Origin: Azonexus hydrophilus DSM 23864
GTDB lineage: Bacteria > Pseudomonadota > Gammaproteobacteria > Burkholderiales > Rhodocyclaceae
Assembly (NCBI RefSeq): GCF_000429605.1
Contig: NZ_KE386926.1
Coordinates: forward strand, 79,134-143,133
Length of the DNA: 64,000 nucleotides
Reading direction: 5' to 3'
The position numbers and the translations under genes are program-made. Under the pieces are notes generated by a model. The model was not told the origin of the DNA. It made no database searches and was given only the letters and a program-made list of their open reading frames with translations. Positions 54,783-64,000 of the stretch are shown here, one piece after another. Each line of letters starts with the position of its first letter. Within the stretch, counting starts at the first letter, position 1.

Positions 54783-55751
54783 ATGAAAAGCAACCAGGCC
54801 TGGACCGAATACTGCAAATCCCTGTCGCCCGCGATTGTCGAAACCTGCGCCCGCACGCCGGTCAGCGCCGGCGGCACCAGCCTGGCCCGGGCCCTGCACG
54901 AAGCGCTGCCGGACTGGCAGTTCCGCCATGCCCTGGCGCGCGGCGGCTGGTATCGTCTGGGCGGCATCGTCGACGAACACGGCCAGCGGATCACCGACAA
55001 CCTCGAACAATGGGTCGAAGATGCCCTCGACGCCTGCGACGGCGACATCCAGCAACTGATCGAGGAAAACGAAGGGCGGACCCTGTACGCCACCCGACTG
55101 GTCGGCCAGACCCATTACCTGACCGCCAACGTCGGCGACGAGGCCGACAATTTTCTGCAACTGGAAATCGAAGACCTGCAGGAAATGCGCGCGCATCGCC
55201 TGTTCAGCAACGAACCGACGACGCTGGAAGAACTGGTCGACCCGCGCGGCGGCAACCTCAACCCGCTACCGCTCGGCCTGCCCTATTACACGCTGCGCCG
55301 CATCCAGCACATCGGCGCCTTCCTCACGCGCATGCAGGCGCAAAAGCAGGAAGCCGCGCCCATCCACCGCATGCTCGACGACTGGTCGAAGAGCAGCGCC
55401 GGCGCCAACAGCGACTATGCCAACCACTGGGTGATCGCCACCCGCGAACACCTCGACCGCTACCACCAGCCGATCTTCCGCGCCCAGCCAATCGCCACCC
55501 TGCCCGGCGACCCGCCGGATTTCGAAGCCGCCCCCGGCACCAGCGGCCTCAATCTCCAGGAAGCCCTGCAACGCTTCGACCGCGCCGTCGGCTACCCGAT
55601 GGCCTGGTACTTCCACATGCTCACCACCAAGGCCGTCCCGCACTGGGTCGCCCAGAGCACCGTCGAAGACGCCCTGACCGGCTTCGCCTACCTGCCGCAA
55701 CGCGATGTGGACATCATCCGCAACTGGCTGCATCGGCCGTACGCGGTTTGA
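54783..55751 (+). CDS. Unknown protein after the LRV gene
   Basis: I do not recognise this 322-residue protein. It has no signal peptide, membrane helix or cysteine cluster, and is rich in aromatic and acidic residues (AYLPQRDVDIIRNWLHRPYA at the end). It begins two bases after the LRV stop, so the two should be made together under the fdxB NifA promoter. A link to nitrogen fixation is therefore likely but is inference. Confidence 0.75.
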   Translation: MKSNQAWTEYCKSLSPAIVETCARTPVSAGGTSLARALHEALPDWQFRHALARGGWYRLGGIVDEHGQRITDNLEQWVEDALDACDGDIQQLIEENEGRTLYATRLVGQTHYLTANVGDEADNFLQLEIEDLQEMRAHRLFSNEPTTLEELVDPRGGNLNPLPLGLPYYTLRRIQHIGAFLTRMQAQKQEAAPIHRMLDDWSKSSAGANSDYANHWVIATREHLDRYHQPIFRAQPIATLPGDPPDFEAAPGTSGLNLQEALQRFDRAVGYPMAWYFHMLTTKAVPHWVAQSTVEDALTGFAYLPQRDVDIIRNWLHRPYAV

Positions 55752-55754
55752 GCG

Positions 55755-56585
55755 TTACCGCCCCCAGCGATAAACCTCCACCTGGCGCTTCATCTCGCCT
55801 TCTTCCTGTTCTATCGTCTCGGCTGTCGAGTCCGTGACACATTTCACCGCTTCTTCATCGGCGGCCGGCTGCTGTGCTTCCGGCGTTTGTCGCGGCGACG
55901 GTGAGGCCGGCGATTTGCCATCCCAGGCAAAGGGATTCCTGAAGGCCGGCGGATCGGGCAGGCAATCGAGGGTGTAGCTGGGTGGCCAGCCGGTTTCGTA
56001 GGGCATGAACGAAATCGTCCGCTCGAATATCAGGGGCTTGCCCGTTGGCGTGGGCGGCAAGGGCGGCAGGGATTTGATCGCCTTCCAGGCGCGCTCCGAA
56101 GCAGTTGTCGAGGTCGACCACAACTCGGTGGCATTCGCCAACGTCCCGTCAGGCGCGATCTCGATCCGGAAACGCACCATGCCCTGCTCCGACCCCTCGA
56201 CCGCCGTGCCCATCATGCTCCGCACCTGCTGCCCCCAGTTGTGGCGATAGCGCTTGCTGTTCTTCAGCTTGTAGGTCGAAGCCAGTTGCCATTCCTCGGC
56301 ACTGGGTGGCGCCGGGGCCGCCAGCGAGGCTGGCTTTGCGGCTGCTTTGGGCTCGACCGCCGGAATCCTGCGCTGACGCGGGCGAACATCCGGGGCGGCA
56401 GTCGCTGGCGCACGCGTTTCGACGTCGGCCGGTGGCACCTCCCGAAGCTGCGCGGCGACACGGATTTCGATCACGTCCGGCGCTGGCGCAGGGCGTGCGC
56501 CAGCGCGCTGCCAGCCGACGATGATCGCGGCGTGCAACGACAGAGACAACAACAGCAGAACACCCAGACGCGAGAACTTGACCAT
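55755..56585 (-). CDS. TonB-like energy-transducer protein
   Basis: This 276-residue protein has one N-terminal membrane helix (VLLLLSLSLHAAIIVGW), a Pro/Ala-rich linker of about 60 residues, and a TonB C-terminal-like domain near residues 130-175 (VRFRIEIAPDGTLANATELW). The tail of another 100 residues is unusual for TonB. No ExbB or ExbD is next to it. It may be a TonB-type connector or a cell-envelope protein of other function. Confidence 0.65.
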   Translation of the reverse strand: MVKFSRLGVLLLLSLSLHAAIIVGWQRAGARPAPAPDVIEIRVAAQLREVPPADVETRAPATAAPDVRPRQRRIPAVEPKAAAKPASLAAPAPPSAEEWQLASTYKLKNSKRYRHNWGQQVRSMMGTAVEGSEQGMVRFRIEIAPDGTLANATELWSTSTTASERAWKAIKSLPPLPPTPTGKPLIFERTISFMPYETGWPPSYTLDCLPDPPAFRNPFAWDGKSPASPSPRQTPEAQQPAADEEAVKCVTDSTAETIEQEEGEMKRQVEVYRWGR

Positions 56586-56632
56586 GGCAGCAACTGCGGC
56601 GCCCGAGGCACCGCAGACCGGAGCGGGCGAAA

Positions 56633-57565
56633 CTACTGCGCCGACTCGAAGCGCAGATAAGCGCGATTGACATTGCCCCGGTGCAAATCATCGAAATTAC
56701 GCAGATGCCTGAACGCGGGCGCATCGTTCAAGGCGGCGACAGCGGCATCCACCCCCGCCATGTCCTCGGCAAACTTCTTCACGCCGCCGACGACGAAAGC
56801 CAGATAGTCACCCGTTTCGCGCTGGGCCTGGGTGACATCGCAGACGCGGCCGTGCCCGGGCACGATGCGCGCCGGCTGCAAGGCGACCGCCTGCCGGTAC
56901 GCCGCCAGCCAAGTCTCGGCATTGCTCTCGGGCAGGATGCCGAGCAAACGGTCGACATAAATCAGGTCGCCAGAAAACAGGATTTTCTCCTGCGGCAACC
57001 AGACCACGGCATCGCCGGCAAAGTGGGCATGCCCAAAGTAACGCAACACCAGCGTACGCCCACCGAGGGTCAGCGTCTGCATATCGCCCGTCAGTGGCTG
57101 GACGGCCGGCGCCGGTAGCGTGCCATCCATCTGTTCCTTCAGTTCGCGCGCCAGCGACTCGATCTGCCCCTGACCAAGACGCGCCTGGTCCGTCACCGTG
57201 CGCTGCAGCGCGATGATCTGCGCACCCTGCGCGGCAAAATAGGCGTTGCCCAGCCAGCGATGATCCTGAACGCCGGTGTTGATCACCCACTTGACCGGCT
57301 TGCCGGTCAGCCTGCGGGCTTCGCCATCGAGCAGCCTGGCAGCAACGCTGGACGCCCCCGAATCGATCAGGATGGCCCCTTCCGGCGTATCGATCACCCC
57401 GTAATTGGCGTTCAAGCCAAAATTCCCATACAAGCGACCCGCCGTCTGACCGATCAGCGCAAACACCCCGTTGCCAAGCTGATCGACCGTCAGCACCGCC
57501 TCGGCGCGAACGCTCTGGGCGAACAGCATCATGGCGCCAGTCAGCGCCAGCAGTATTTTTTTCAT
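56633..57565 (-). CDS. Secreted MBL-fold protein with altered zinc motif
   Basis: The 310-residue protein has a signal peptide (cut after VRA near residue 22) and a metallo-beta-lactamase fold. The usual THxHxDH motif reads TGVQDH (in VINTGVQDHRWLGN near residue 105), so the first two zinc histidines are missing while later ones are kept (GHAHFAGDAVVW, SGDLIYVDR, VPGHGRV). It may bind a single metal or have another activity. The start follows GGAGGAGG. Confidence 0.78.
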   Translation of the reverse strand: MKKILLALTGAMMLFAQSVRAEAVLTVDQLGNGVFALIGQTAGRLYGNFGLNANYGVIDTPEGAILIDSGASSVAARLLDGEARRLTGKPVKWVINTGVQDHRWLGNAYFAAQGAQIIALQRTVTDQARLGQGQIESLARELKEQMDGTLPAPAVQPLTGDMQTLTLGGRTLVLRYFGHAHFAGDAVVWLPQEKILFSGDLIYVDRLLGILPESNAETWLAAYRQAVALQPARIVPGHGRVCDVTQAQRETGDYLAFVVGGVKKFAEDMAGVDAAVAALNDAPAFRHLRNFDDLHRGNVNRAYLRFESAQ

Positions 57566-57720
57566 TGTGTCTTCCTCCTCCGTCAGGGCGATCAGTTTAT
57601 AACCGATTACTGATTTTCGTGCGGCTGCGCTAGGACGGCAGCAAACGGCAAGCAATTCTTTACGACATTTTTATGCCGTGCTTGCCAGAATTCGGCCCAT
57701 CGCTTCTTCCGTATCGACGC

Positions 57721-59049
57721 ATGAAATTTTTGCTACATCCGAGCCAGACCGTAGCGCTGGCTTTTTTGATGGCGATCCTCTTCGGCACCGCCTTGCTGAT
57801 GCTGCCACTGGCACAGACAGACGGTGTTTCCGCTCCGTGGCTGACGGCATTCTTCACCGCTGTCTCGGCGGTCTGCGTTACTGGACTGGTCATTGTCGAC
57901 ACCGGCACGTACTGGTCGAGCTTCGGCCAGATCGTCATCATGGCCCTGTTCCAGATCGGCGGCTTCGGCATGATGACCGCCGCCACCCTGCTCGGCCTGA
58001 TGGTCAATCGCTCGCTACGTCTGCGGACCAAGCTGATCAGCCAGGTTGAAACGCACACGCTTGGACTCGGCGATGTCGGCAGCGTCGCCCGCCTCGTCTT
58101 CACGGTCACGCTGCTGGCCGAGTTGCTGATTGCCGCCCTGCTTACCCTGCGGCTGCACCTCGCCTACGACCTACCCTGGCACGAGGCCCTCTGGAGCGGG
58201 ATTTTTCATGCCGTTTCGGCGTTCAACAATGCCGGCTTCTCGATCCACCCTGACAGCTTGATGCGTTACGCGACAGACGCACTGGTCCTGCTGCCGGTCA
58301 TGCTTGCCATTGTTGTTGGCGGCATCGGTTTTCCGGTACTGCACGACCTGCGGGCAAAACGCCACGATCCCCGCCATTGGTCTCTGCATACCAAATTGAC
58401 ACTGCTCGCTACCGGCATCCTGTTGCTTGGCGGCTTTCTCGTCCTGCTGCTCTTTGAATGGGCGAATCCGGCCACACTCGGTCCGATGAACCTTCCCGAC
58501 AAGCTCCTGTCGGCAGCCTTTGCTTCCGTTTCCGCGCGCACGGCCGGCTTCAACTCCATCGATATCGGCGCCATGACCCACGAAAGCTGGGCACTGCACT
58601 ACTTCCTGATGTTCGTCGGAGGCGGCAGCGCCGGTACGGCGGGTGGTGTCAAGGTTGGCACCGTCGCCATACTGGCGCTACTGGTCATTGCCGAAATTCG
58701 TGGCCGCAGCGATAGCGAGGCTTTTGGGCGGCGGGTCAGCCTGTCCGCCCAGCGCCAGGCCATCACTGTTCTCGTCCTGGGCAGTGCGATGGTCGTGCTC
58801 GGCACAATCAGCATCCTCATCCACACCGACCTGCCCACCGACAAGGTGATTTTCGAGGTGATTTCCGCCTTTGGCACGGTTGGCCTGTCCACCGGCATCA
58901 CCGCCGAATTGCCACCATTCGGCCAATTGGTACTGACCGTACTGATGTTCACCGGACGAGTCGGCATCATCACCCTTGCAGCGTCACTGGCCCTGGGCGA
59001 GCGACGCATGCCTTTCCGCTATCCCGAGGAGCATCCCATTGTTGGCTAG
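57721..59049 (+). CDS. KtrB/TrkH-type potassium transporter
   Basis: This 442-residue membrane protein has the four selectivity-filter repeats of Trk/Ktr channels: SAVCVTGLVIVDT, HAVSAFNNAGFSI, ASVSARTAGFNSI and SAFGTVGLSTGI. With the cytosolic partner encoded next it takes up potassium. ATG 57721 matches the family start, although an ATG at 57673 is in frame and neither has a clear ribosome site. It overlaps the ktrA start. Confidence 0.9.
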   Translation: MKFLLHPSQTVALAFLMAILFGTALLMLPLAQTDGVSAPWLTAFFTAVSAVCVTGLVIVDTGTYWSSFGQIVIMALFQIGGFGMMTAATLLGLMVNRSLRLRTKLISQVETHTLGLGDVGSVARLVFTVTLLAELLIAALLTLRLHLAYDLPWHEALWSGIFHAVSAFNNAGFSIHPDSLMRYATDALVLLPVMLAIVVGGIGFPVLHDLRAKRHDPRHWSLHTKLTLLATGILLLGGFLVLLLFEWANPATLGPMNLPDKLLSAAFASVSARTAGFNSIDIGAMTHESWALHYFLMFVGGGSAGTAGGVKVGTVAILALLVIAEIRGRSDSEAFGRRVSLSAQRQAITVLVLGSAMVVLGTISILIHTDLPTDKVIFEVISAFGTVGLSTGITAELPPFGQLVLTVLMFTGRVGIITLAASLALGERRMPFRYPEEHPIVG

Positions 59050-59728
59050 ACTTTTCACCGAACAGTATTCCTTTGCCAAGGGCGACAGTGTCGTCGTCAT
59101 TGGACTTGGCCGCTTCGGCAGCTCGGTTGCCCAGTCGCTGGTTCATCTTGGGCATGATGTCATGGGTATCGACCGTGATGAACTACTGGTCCGCGAATGG
59201 GCCGACCTGCTGACCCACGCCGTGCAGGCCGACTCGACCAATACTGCGATCATGCGCCAGTTGGGCGTGGCCGACTTCTCCCACGCCATCGTCGGTATCG
59301 GCACCGACATTGCCGCCAGCCTGATGACGCTGATGGTTCTCACCGAGCTCGGCATCAAGGATATCTGGGTCAAGGCGCTGACTGCTGAACACGGCCAGAT
59401 CGCTGAACGCATCGGCGCCCATCATGTGGTCTATCCCGAAGCTAACATGGGCGAACGGGTAGCCCACCTGATCAGCGGCCGAATGATCGATTTCATCGAA
59501 TTCGACGATGGCTTTGCCATCGCCAGGATTCACGCCCCGGCCAGCACCCATCAGCAAACGCTCGGCGAGTCGATGATCCGGGAGAAATTCGGCGTCACCG
59601 TGGTCGGCATCAAGCGGGCCCATGAAGATTTTCAGCACGCAACGCCGAGCAGCCAAATTCTTCCCGGCGACCTGCTGATCATCTCCGGGCCGACCCGCAA
59701 GATCGAACTGTTCGCCGGAAAAGCATAG
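59042..59728 (+). CDS. KtrA/TrkA-type regulatory subunit
   Basis: This 228-residue cytosolic RCK protein has the nucleotide-binding Rossmann motif VVVIGLGRFGSSVAQSL near residue 17 and a C-terminal RCK_C domain. It gates the potassium channel in response to nucleotides. It starts at TTG 59042, overlapping the transporter stop, with GAGGAG upstream. A short GC-rich hairpin (GTCCGG/CCGGAC, 59775-59790) follows in the gap before the convergent ParB-like gene. Confidence 0.87.
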   Translation: MARLFTEQYSFAKGDSVVVIGLGRFGSSVAQSLVHLGHDVMGIDRDELLVREWADLLTHAVQADSTNTAIMRQLGVADFSHAIVGIGTDIAASLMTLMVLTELGIKDIWVKALTAEHGQIAERIGAHHVVYPEANMGERVAHLISGRMIDFIEFDDGFAIARIHAPASTHQQTLGESMIREKFGVTVVGIKRAHEDFQHATPSSQILPGDLLIISGPTRKIELFAGKA

Positions 59729-59924
59729 AAACCGTGCCGGCACCGGCGCTGCCAATTAGAAAGAGGCTCAAGAGTCCGGCCTACCGGACGAATCTCAAGA
59801 AAACGTGCAAAAACGTGATTCGCCAGGTTTTCCGGACTCAACGGCAGACGAGGGAATACCAGGTACTTTTGTCTCGACAGCTATCGACCGACAGCTACCC
59901 TGCGTTTGTCAGCTATTGCCGAAT

Positions 59925-60827
59925 TCAACCGCCCCTCAGCGACAAGAACTCGTCAATCAGCCGCGCCAGGATCGTTTCTTCATCTTCCTCGCTCAAGCCG
60001 AGGAGTTCAGCCACCAGCTTCACCTTGCCGGGGTTGACCTTGGTGCGGGGCGTGGGCGTAGGTTGAGGAGCATCGGGCGGCGCTTCCCTGGGCGGCGTAT
60101 CCATAGCGGCGGCTGCCGGTTCGGGTTGGTTGACTGCCGGTGCCGGCGCAACGGGTGATGGCGCCGCTTCGGTGGGTTCGCTGCTGGCAGGGGCGACGGC
60201 GAGGACTTCATCCATGTCCTTCTTCGACATCTTTTCGCCGTCCGGCAACTGCTCGATCTGCTCGATCAGGGATTCCGCCTTGGCTTCGTTCTTCCTGGCC
60301 AGTTTTTCCAGTTGCACGGCGGCGCCGGTGCTGGAAATTTTCCCGGCATCCAGCAGGGCGGTGACTTTTTCCGACAGGTTGGCGGCGGCTGTGGCCTGGG
60401 CCAGCCAGGTCGGGGCGCGGCCAAAGTATTGGGCGGCTTCTTCGGGCGATGCGAAACGCTGGGCGATGGCCTGGATGGCCGTGGCCATGTCGCGCGGTTC
60501 GAGCGCCGAGCGGACGCCCAGGCCGATGTTTTCGAAAACCCGCACTTCCAGCGCGTCCTCGTCGCTACAGTCGCGGACGATGACCGGCACCTGGGTTTCG
60601 CCCGCCTGAATCGCCGCCTGGCGCCGGCGCTCGCCGGCAATGACCGAGTAACGGTCATCAGCCGCCGGTCGGACGACGATGGGCTGGATGATGCCCAGCT
60701 TGCGCACCGCGTTGGTCAGCCCCTTGAGCGCCTCCTCGTTGATGCTTTGGCGGACGTGTGCGGGATCGGGATCGAGCAGGGACACATCGACCATCTGGAA
60801 GCGGAAGGGACTATTCTTGAAAGCCAT
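59925..60827 (-). CDS. ParB-like nuclease/partition-domain protein, orphan
   Basis: The 300-residue protein has the ParB N-terminal domain ([44 protein letters not shown]) and a helix-turn-helix region ([20 protein letters not shown]). A Pro/Ala-rich linker and a short C-terminal helix follow. No parA gene and no parS site (TGTTTCACGTGAAACA) were seen, so it is not the main chromosome partition pair. It may be a plasmid-type relic or a KorB/Noc-like regulator. The start is uncertain (ATG 60827 or 60866). Confidence 0.8.
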   Translation of the reverse strand: MAFKNSPFRFQMVDVSLLDPDPAHVRQSINEEALKGLTNAVRKLGIIQPIVVRPAADDRYSVIAGERRRQAAIQAGETQVPVIVRDCSDEDALEVRVFENIGLGVRSALEPRDMATAIQAIAQRFASPEEAAQYFGRAPTWLAQATAAANLSEKVTALLDAGKISSTGAAVQLEKLARKNEAKAESLIEQIEQLPDGEKMSKKDMDEVLAVAPASSEPTEAAPSPVAPAPAVNQPEPAAAAMDTPPREAPPDAPQPTPTPRTKVNPGKVKLVAELLGLSEEDEETILARLIDEFLSLRGG

Positions 60828-60927
60828 GGCGGGGAGAAAATTCGGGTATAACAGGGGGGGCGGCATGTTCGTCGTTTTCGCGCCTTTTTACAACCGCCTT
60901 GAATCCCATCCTCAGCAATCCTGCACC

Positions 60928-61401
60928 ATGAATACCGATATCGATTACCAGAACAACCCGCTGCATGGCCTCAGCCTGAAACAACTGCTGACGGAGATCG
61001 TCGATCACTACGGCTTCGACATCCTCTACGCCTACCTGAACATCAATTGCTTCAACAACAATCCCAGCGTCGAATCCAGCGTGAAGTTCCTCAAGAAGAC
61101 GGACTGGGCGCGGGAGAAGGTTGAGGCTTTTTACCTGTACCAGTTCAAGAGCCTGCCGCGCGCCTCGGCCGAGCAGTTCGAGCTGCCGCCCCGGGACCGC
61201 ATCATTCCCCGCGATCAACAACCGGGCGAGCCGGCCGAATTGAGCCTGGAGGATGCCGAGCGCCTGCGTGAAAAGCGCGCGCGGAAAGCCGCCGCCCACG
61301 ACCGCGATGCCGGCCAGCGTAAAGGCCCGGAGCGGCGGCCGTCGAATCGTGATGCTGCGTCGGACAATGCCGATCCCTGGGCGAAGTGGAGAAAGTCTTG
61401 A
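60928..61401 (+). CDS. VF530 (DUF2132) family protein
   Basis: This 157-residue protein has the VF530 domain in residues 1-75 ([37 protein letters not shown]), a small fold thought to bind DNA. A charged, disordered tail rich in Arg, Asp and Ala has been added; most family members are only about 80 residues long. It is divergent from the ParB-like gene and overlaps the HD gene by four bases. Confidence 0.85.
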   Translation: MNTDIDYQNNPLHGLSLKQLLTEIVDHYGFDILYAYLNINCFNNNPSVESSVKFLKKTDWAREKVEAFYLYQFKSLPRASAEQFELPPRDRIIPRDQQPGEPAELSLEDAERLREKRARKAAAHDRDAGQRKGPERRPSNRDAASDNADPWAKWRKS

Positions 61402-61991
61402 CCCCCGCCGATCTGCAACGGCAACTGGACTTCCTCAAGGAAATCGACCGGCTCAAGAATGTCGTTCGCCTGTCGCCGCTGATCGACCGCTCGCGCCGTG
61501 AAAACAGTGCCGAGCACTCCTGGCATCTGGCGCTATACGCGCTGGTGCTGGCCGATCACGCCGCCGGCTCGGTCGATGTGCTGCGCGTCGTCAAGATGCT
61601 GCTGATTCACGACATCGTCGAGATCGACGCCGGCGACGTACCCTTCCACGTCCCGGCGACGCATGCCGGGCAGGCCGAGCGCGAACGCCTGGCCGCCGAA
61701 CGCATCTTCGGCCTGCTGCCGGAGGCACAGGCGGCCGAGTTCCACGCGCTGTGGCTGGAATTCGAGGCAGCGGAGAGCGACGACGCCCGATTTGCCAAGG
61801 CGCTGGACCGTTTCCAGCCGATGCTGCACAACGCCGCCACCGACGGCGGCACCTGGGTGGAATGCGCGGTCACGCTCGAACAGATCACCGCCCGCTGCCG
61901 CCCACCGATCGAAGCCGGCGCACCGGCGCTATGGGAAGCGGCGGCCGGCATGGCCGAAGCCCACTACCGTACCCGGCCGGCACAGGACTGA
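61398..61991 (+). CDS. HD-domain phosphohydrolase (YfbR/HDDC2-like)
   Basis: This 197-residue enzyme has HD-type metal ligands in [14 protein letters not shown] near residue 40, [13 protein letters not shown] near 72 and a conserved Asp further on. The nearest families are 5'-deoxynucleotidases (YfbR, HDDC2). TTG 61398 is chosen as start, as GGAG lies six bases upstream and it overlaps the previous stop; GTG 61386 is the alternative. Confidence 0.85.
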   Translation: MTPADLQRQLDFLKEIDRLKNVVRLSPLIDRSRRENSAEHSWHLALYALVLADHAAGSVDVLRVVKMLLIHDIVEIDAGDVPFHVPATHAGQAERERLAAERIFGLLPEAQAAEFHALWLEFEAAESDDARFAKALDRFQPMLHNAATDGGTWVECAVTLEQITARCRPPIEAGAPALWEAAAGMAEAHYRTRPAQD

Positions 61992-62015
61992 TCCCGCCAG
62001 AGCGGCCAGGCGTTT

Positions 62016-62031
62016 TGTCGGTTTTGCGACA
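62016..62031. promoter_or_regulatory. NifA upstream activator site for nifV
   Basis: TGT-CGGTTTTGCG-ACA, 60 bases upstream of the sigma-54 promoter. It is nearly identical to the nifB site. Confidence 0.82.
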
Positions 62032-62091
62032 AGCAAGGCACCAGAACCAAACCGCAATAAATTAATCGTTAAAATTCAGTTAGTTAAAAAC

Positions 62092-62107
62092 TGGCACCCC
62101 CCTTGCT
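62092..62107 (+). promoter_or_regulatory. Sigma-54 promoter of nifV
   Basis: TGGCAC-CCCCC-TTGCT matches the -24/-12 consensus fully and lies 23 bases before the nifV start. Confidence 0.92.
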
Positions 62108-62130
62108 AGACACATTGCAAGGAGATTCCC

Positions 62131-63270
62131 ATGAGCCAGTCCAGCTTCGTCACCATCAACGACACCACCCTGCGCGACGGTGAGCAGTCGGCCGGTGTTG
62201 CCTTTTCCCTGGCGGAAAAGCTGGACATCGCCCGCCGCCTCGACGCCATCGGCGTGCCCGAGCTGGAGGTCGGCATTCCGGCCATGGGCGCCGAGGAGCG
62301 CGAGTCGGTCCGGGCGGTTGCCGGGCTCGGCCTGAATGCCCGGCTGATGGTGTGGAGCCGCATGCACGCGGCCGACATCGCCGCCAGCGCCAATCTGGGC
62401 GCGCACCTGATCGACATTTCGGTGCCGGCGTCCGACCAGCACCTGGCTTACAAACTGAAGCAGGAGCGCGGCTGGCTGCTACGCGAGCTGCCGCGCTACA
62501 TCGGCATGGCGCTCGATCTCGGGCTGGAAGTCGGCGTCGGTTGCGAGGATGCCTCGCGCGCCGACCTGGATTTCCTGTGCGCGCTGGCCGCCACCGCCGA
62601 ACGCGCCGGTGCCCGCCGCCTGCGCTTTGCCGATACGCTGGGCATCCTCGAACCCTTCACCACCTTTGACCGCATTTCGACCTTGCGTGCCCGCACCGGG
62701 CTGGAGATCGAGATGCACGCCCACGACGACCTGGGCCTGGCCACGGCCAACACCCTGGCCGCCTGCAAAGCCGGGGCGACGCATGTCAACACCACGGTCA
62801 ACGGCCTCGGCGAACGCGCCGGCAATGCGCCGCTGGAAGAAGTCGTGCTCGGGCTGAAGAAGCTGCACGGCATCGACACCGGCGTCGAACTGCGCGCCTT
62901 CCCGGCACTGTCGGCTACCGTCGCCAGCGCTTCCGGCCGCGCCGTGCCCTGGCAGAAGAGCGTCGTCGGCGCCGGCGCCTTTACCCACGAGGCCGGCATC
63001 CACGTCGATGGCCTGCTCAAGCATCCGGACAACTACCAGGGCTTCGACCCGCGCGAAGTCGGCCAGGCGCACCGCATCGTGCTCGGCAAGCATTCCGGCT
63101 CGCGCGCGGTCCAGGTCGTCTATCGCGAACTCGGTATCGAGCTCGGCGAGAACGAGGCGCAAGCCCTGCTCGCCAGCGTCCGCAATTTTGTCGCCGCCCA
63201 CAAGCACCCGCCGGAGGCCACCGATCTGCTCGGCCTGCTGGCTTCTTCCAGGAGTCCGCTCCATGTCTGA
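62131..63270 (+). CDS. nifV: NifV, homocitrate synthase
   Basis: This 379-residue enzyme condenses acetyl-CoA with 2-oxoglutarate to homocitrate, the organic ligand of FeMo-cofactor. Visible are [17 protein letters not shown] at the N-terminus (metal and substrate site), [17 protein letters not shown] near residue 192 and [20 protein letters not shown] near 220. The association with nif promoter elements and cysE marks it as NifV rather than isopropylmalate synthase. It overlaps cysE by eight bases. Confidence 0.97.
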   Translation: MSQSSFVTINDTTLRDGEQSAGVAFSLAEKLDIARRLDAIGVPELEVGIPAMGAEERESVRAVAGLGLNARLMVWSRMHAADIAASANLGAHLIDISVPASDQHLAYKLKQERGWLLRELPRYIGMALDLGLEVGVGCEDASRADLDFLCALAATAERAGARRLRFADTLGILEPFTTFDRISTLRARTGLEIEMHAHDDLGLATANTLAACKAGATHVNTTVNGLGERAGNAPLEEVVLGLKKLHGIDTGVELRAFPALSATVASASGRAVPWQKSVVGAGAFTHEAGIHVDGLLKHPDNYQGFDPREVGQAHRIVLGKHSGSRAVQVVYRELGIELGENEAQALLASVRNFVAAHKHPPEATDLLGLLASSRSPLHV

Positions 63271-64000
63271 AGCGATGACCATGACCGCACCGAATCCTCC
63301 CGTACCGGGCCTGTGGGCCATCCTCAAGGAAGACCTGGCCTGCGTCTTCGAACGCGACCCGGCCGCCCGCTCGACGCTGGAAGTGCTGACCACCTACCCC
63401 GGTGTCCATGCCATCCTCGCCCATCGCCTGGCGCACAAGCTGTGGCGCGGCGGCTGGCGCTACAGCGCCCGCCTGTTGTCGTTCGCCGGCCGCCTGCTGA
63501 CCAATGTCGACATCCACCCCGGCGCCACCATCGGCCGCCGCTTCTTCATCGACCACGGCGCCTGCGTGGTCATCGGTGAAACGGCGGAGATCGGCGACGA
63601 CGTCACCCTCTACCACGGCGTCACCCTGGGCGGCACCTCATGGAACAAGGGCAAGCGCCATCCGACCCTGGCCGACGGCGTGGTCGTTGGCGCCGGCGCC
63701 AAGATTCTCGGGCCGATCAGCATCGGCGAGCGCGTCCGCGTCGGCGCCAACTCGGTGGTGGTCAAGGACGTGCCGGCCGACCGTACCGTGGTCGGCATTC
63801 CCGGCCGCATCGTCGATACCCGCCTGGCCCGCCCGGCCGGCAAGGGCATCAACCTCGACCACAACGTCCTGCCCGACCCGGTGGCACGCTCGATTGCCTG
63901 CCTGATCGACCGTATCGATACGCTGGAGAACGAACTCGCCGCCCTGCGCCAGCAACCGGCGCCGAACCACGGTGGCGAATGCCAGACCTGCTCGGCCGGC
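63263..64000 (+). CDS. cysE: Serine O-acetyltransferase (CysE/NifP), cut by the window end
   Basis: At least 246 residues are present and the frame is open at the edge. The enzyme makes O-acetylserine for cysteine synthesis. The left-handed beta-helix hexapeptide repeats are visible ([40 protein letters not shown]), as are catalytic His residues in the same segment. Its overlap with nifV puts it under NifA, so it fits NifP, the copy that raises cysteine supply for Fe-S clusters during nitrogen fixation. Confidence 0.93.
   Translation, partial: MSEAMTMTAPNPPVPGLWAILKEDLACVFERDPAARSTLEVLTTYPGVHAILAHRLAHKLWRGGWRYSARLLSFAGRLLTNVDIHPGATIGRRFFIDHGACVVIGETAEIGDDVTLYHGVTLGGTSWNKGKRHPTLADGVVVGAGAKILGPISIGERVRVGANSVVVKDVPADRTVVGIPGRIVDTRLARPAGKGINLDHNVLPDPVARSIACLIDRIDTLENELAALRQQPAPNHGGECQTCSAG

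Noticed and set aside
59868..59900. Direct repeat CGACAGCTA in the gap after ktrA
   Set aside because: Two copies of nine bases only, with no gene or symmetry linked to them; could be chance.
59925..60827. Chromosome partition locus at the ParB-like gene
   Set aside because: No parA neighbour and no parS sequence in the window, so an origin-proximal location cannot be claimed.

Overview
The window reads as chromosome of a nitrogen-fixing betaproteobacterium, most likely a member of the Rhodocyclales (Dechloromonas, Azospira or Azonexus type). The reasons are high GC, the combination nifB-ferredoxin-nifO-flavoprotein-nifQ-draG, nifHDKT-ferredoxin-nafY, draT and nifV-cysE, and many signalling proteins. 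This assignment is inference; no rRNA or tRNA gene is present to confirm it.

Layout. 1-5.5 kb holds unlinked genes: a SMUG1-like uracil-DNA glycosylase, a MocR-type regulator, ccoG, an AraC regulator and a LysE exporter. 5.4-11.6 kb is one minus-strand operon: DeoR regulator, ABC importer (binding protein, two permeases, ATPase), phosphodiesterase and HAD phosphatase, probably for uptake and breakdown of a phosphorylated compound. 11.8-17.7 kb is a thiol/metal stress locus. It encodes a CcdA-like electron carrier, a secreted peptide with six KCG motifs (HvfA/bufferin type), a peroxiredoxin-like protein, the MNIO enzyme HvfB, its partner HvfC, a periplasmic thioredoxin, an ECF sigma factor and a small zinc-finger anti-sigma candidate. 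Three transcription units there carry the same promoter, TGTAAGAA-N15-CGACCAA, which ties them into one regulon. One Fic gene interrupts this locus and a second follows it.

19.4-25.9 kb is the nifB operon. 26-40 kb mixes accessory genes: a LysR/MFS pair, a bacteriohemerythrin with an unknown protein, a GGDEF/EAL protein, a SIR2-like protein, an HD-GYP regulator, a very large hybrid histidine kinase, and draT. 40.5-46.2 kb is the nifHDKT operon. 46.3-53.3 kb is an RbbA-type efflux operon with its TetR regulator, lying between nif genes. 53.7-55.8 kb is fdxB with an Fe-S LRV protein and an unknown protein. 55.8-62 kb is general housekeeping (TonB-like, MBL-fold, Ktr potassium uptake, ParB-like, VF530, HD phosphohydrolase). 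62.1 kb to the end is nifV and cysE (nifP), the latter running off the window.

Six NifA-type upstream sites (TGT-N10-ACA), each with a sigma-54 promoter, were found by eye: before nifB, nifH, fdxB, nifV, the unknown-protein/bacteriohemerythrin pair, and the SIR2-like gene. The last two place unrecognised proteins in the nitrogen-fixation regulon. nifE, nifN, nifX, nifA, nifU and nifS are not in the window. No CRISPR array, insertion sequence or tRNA was recognised.
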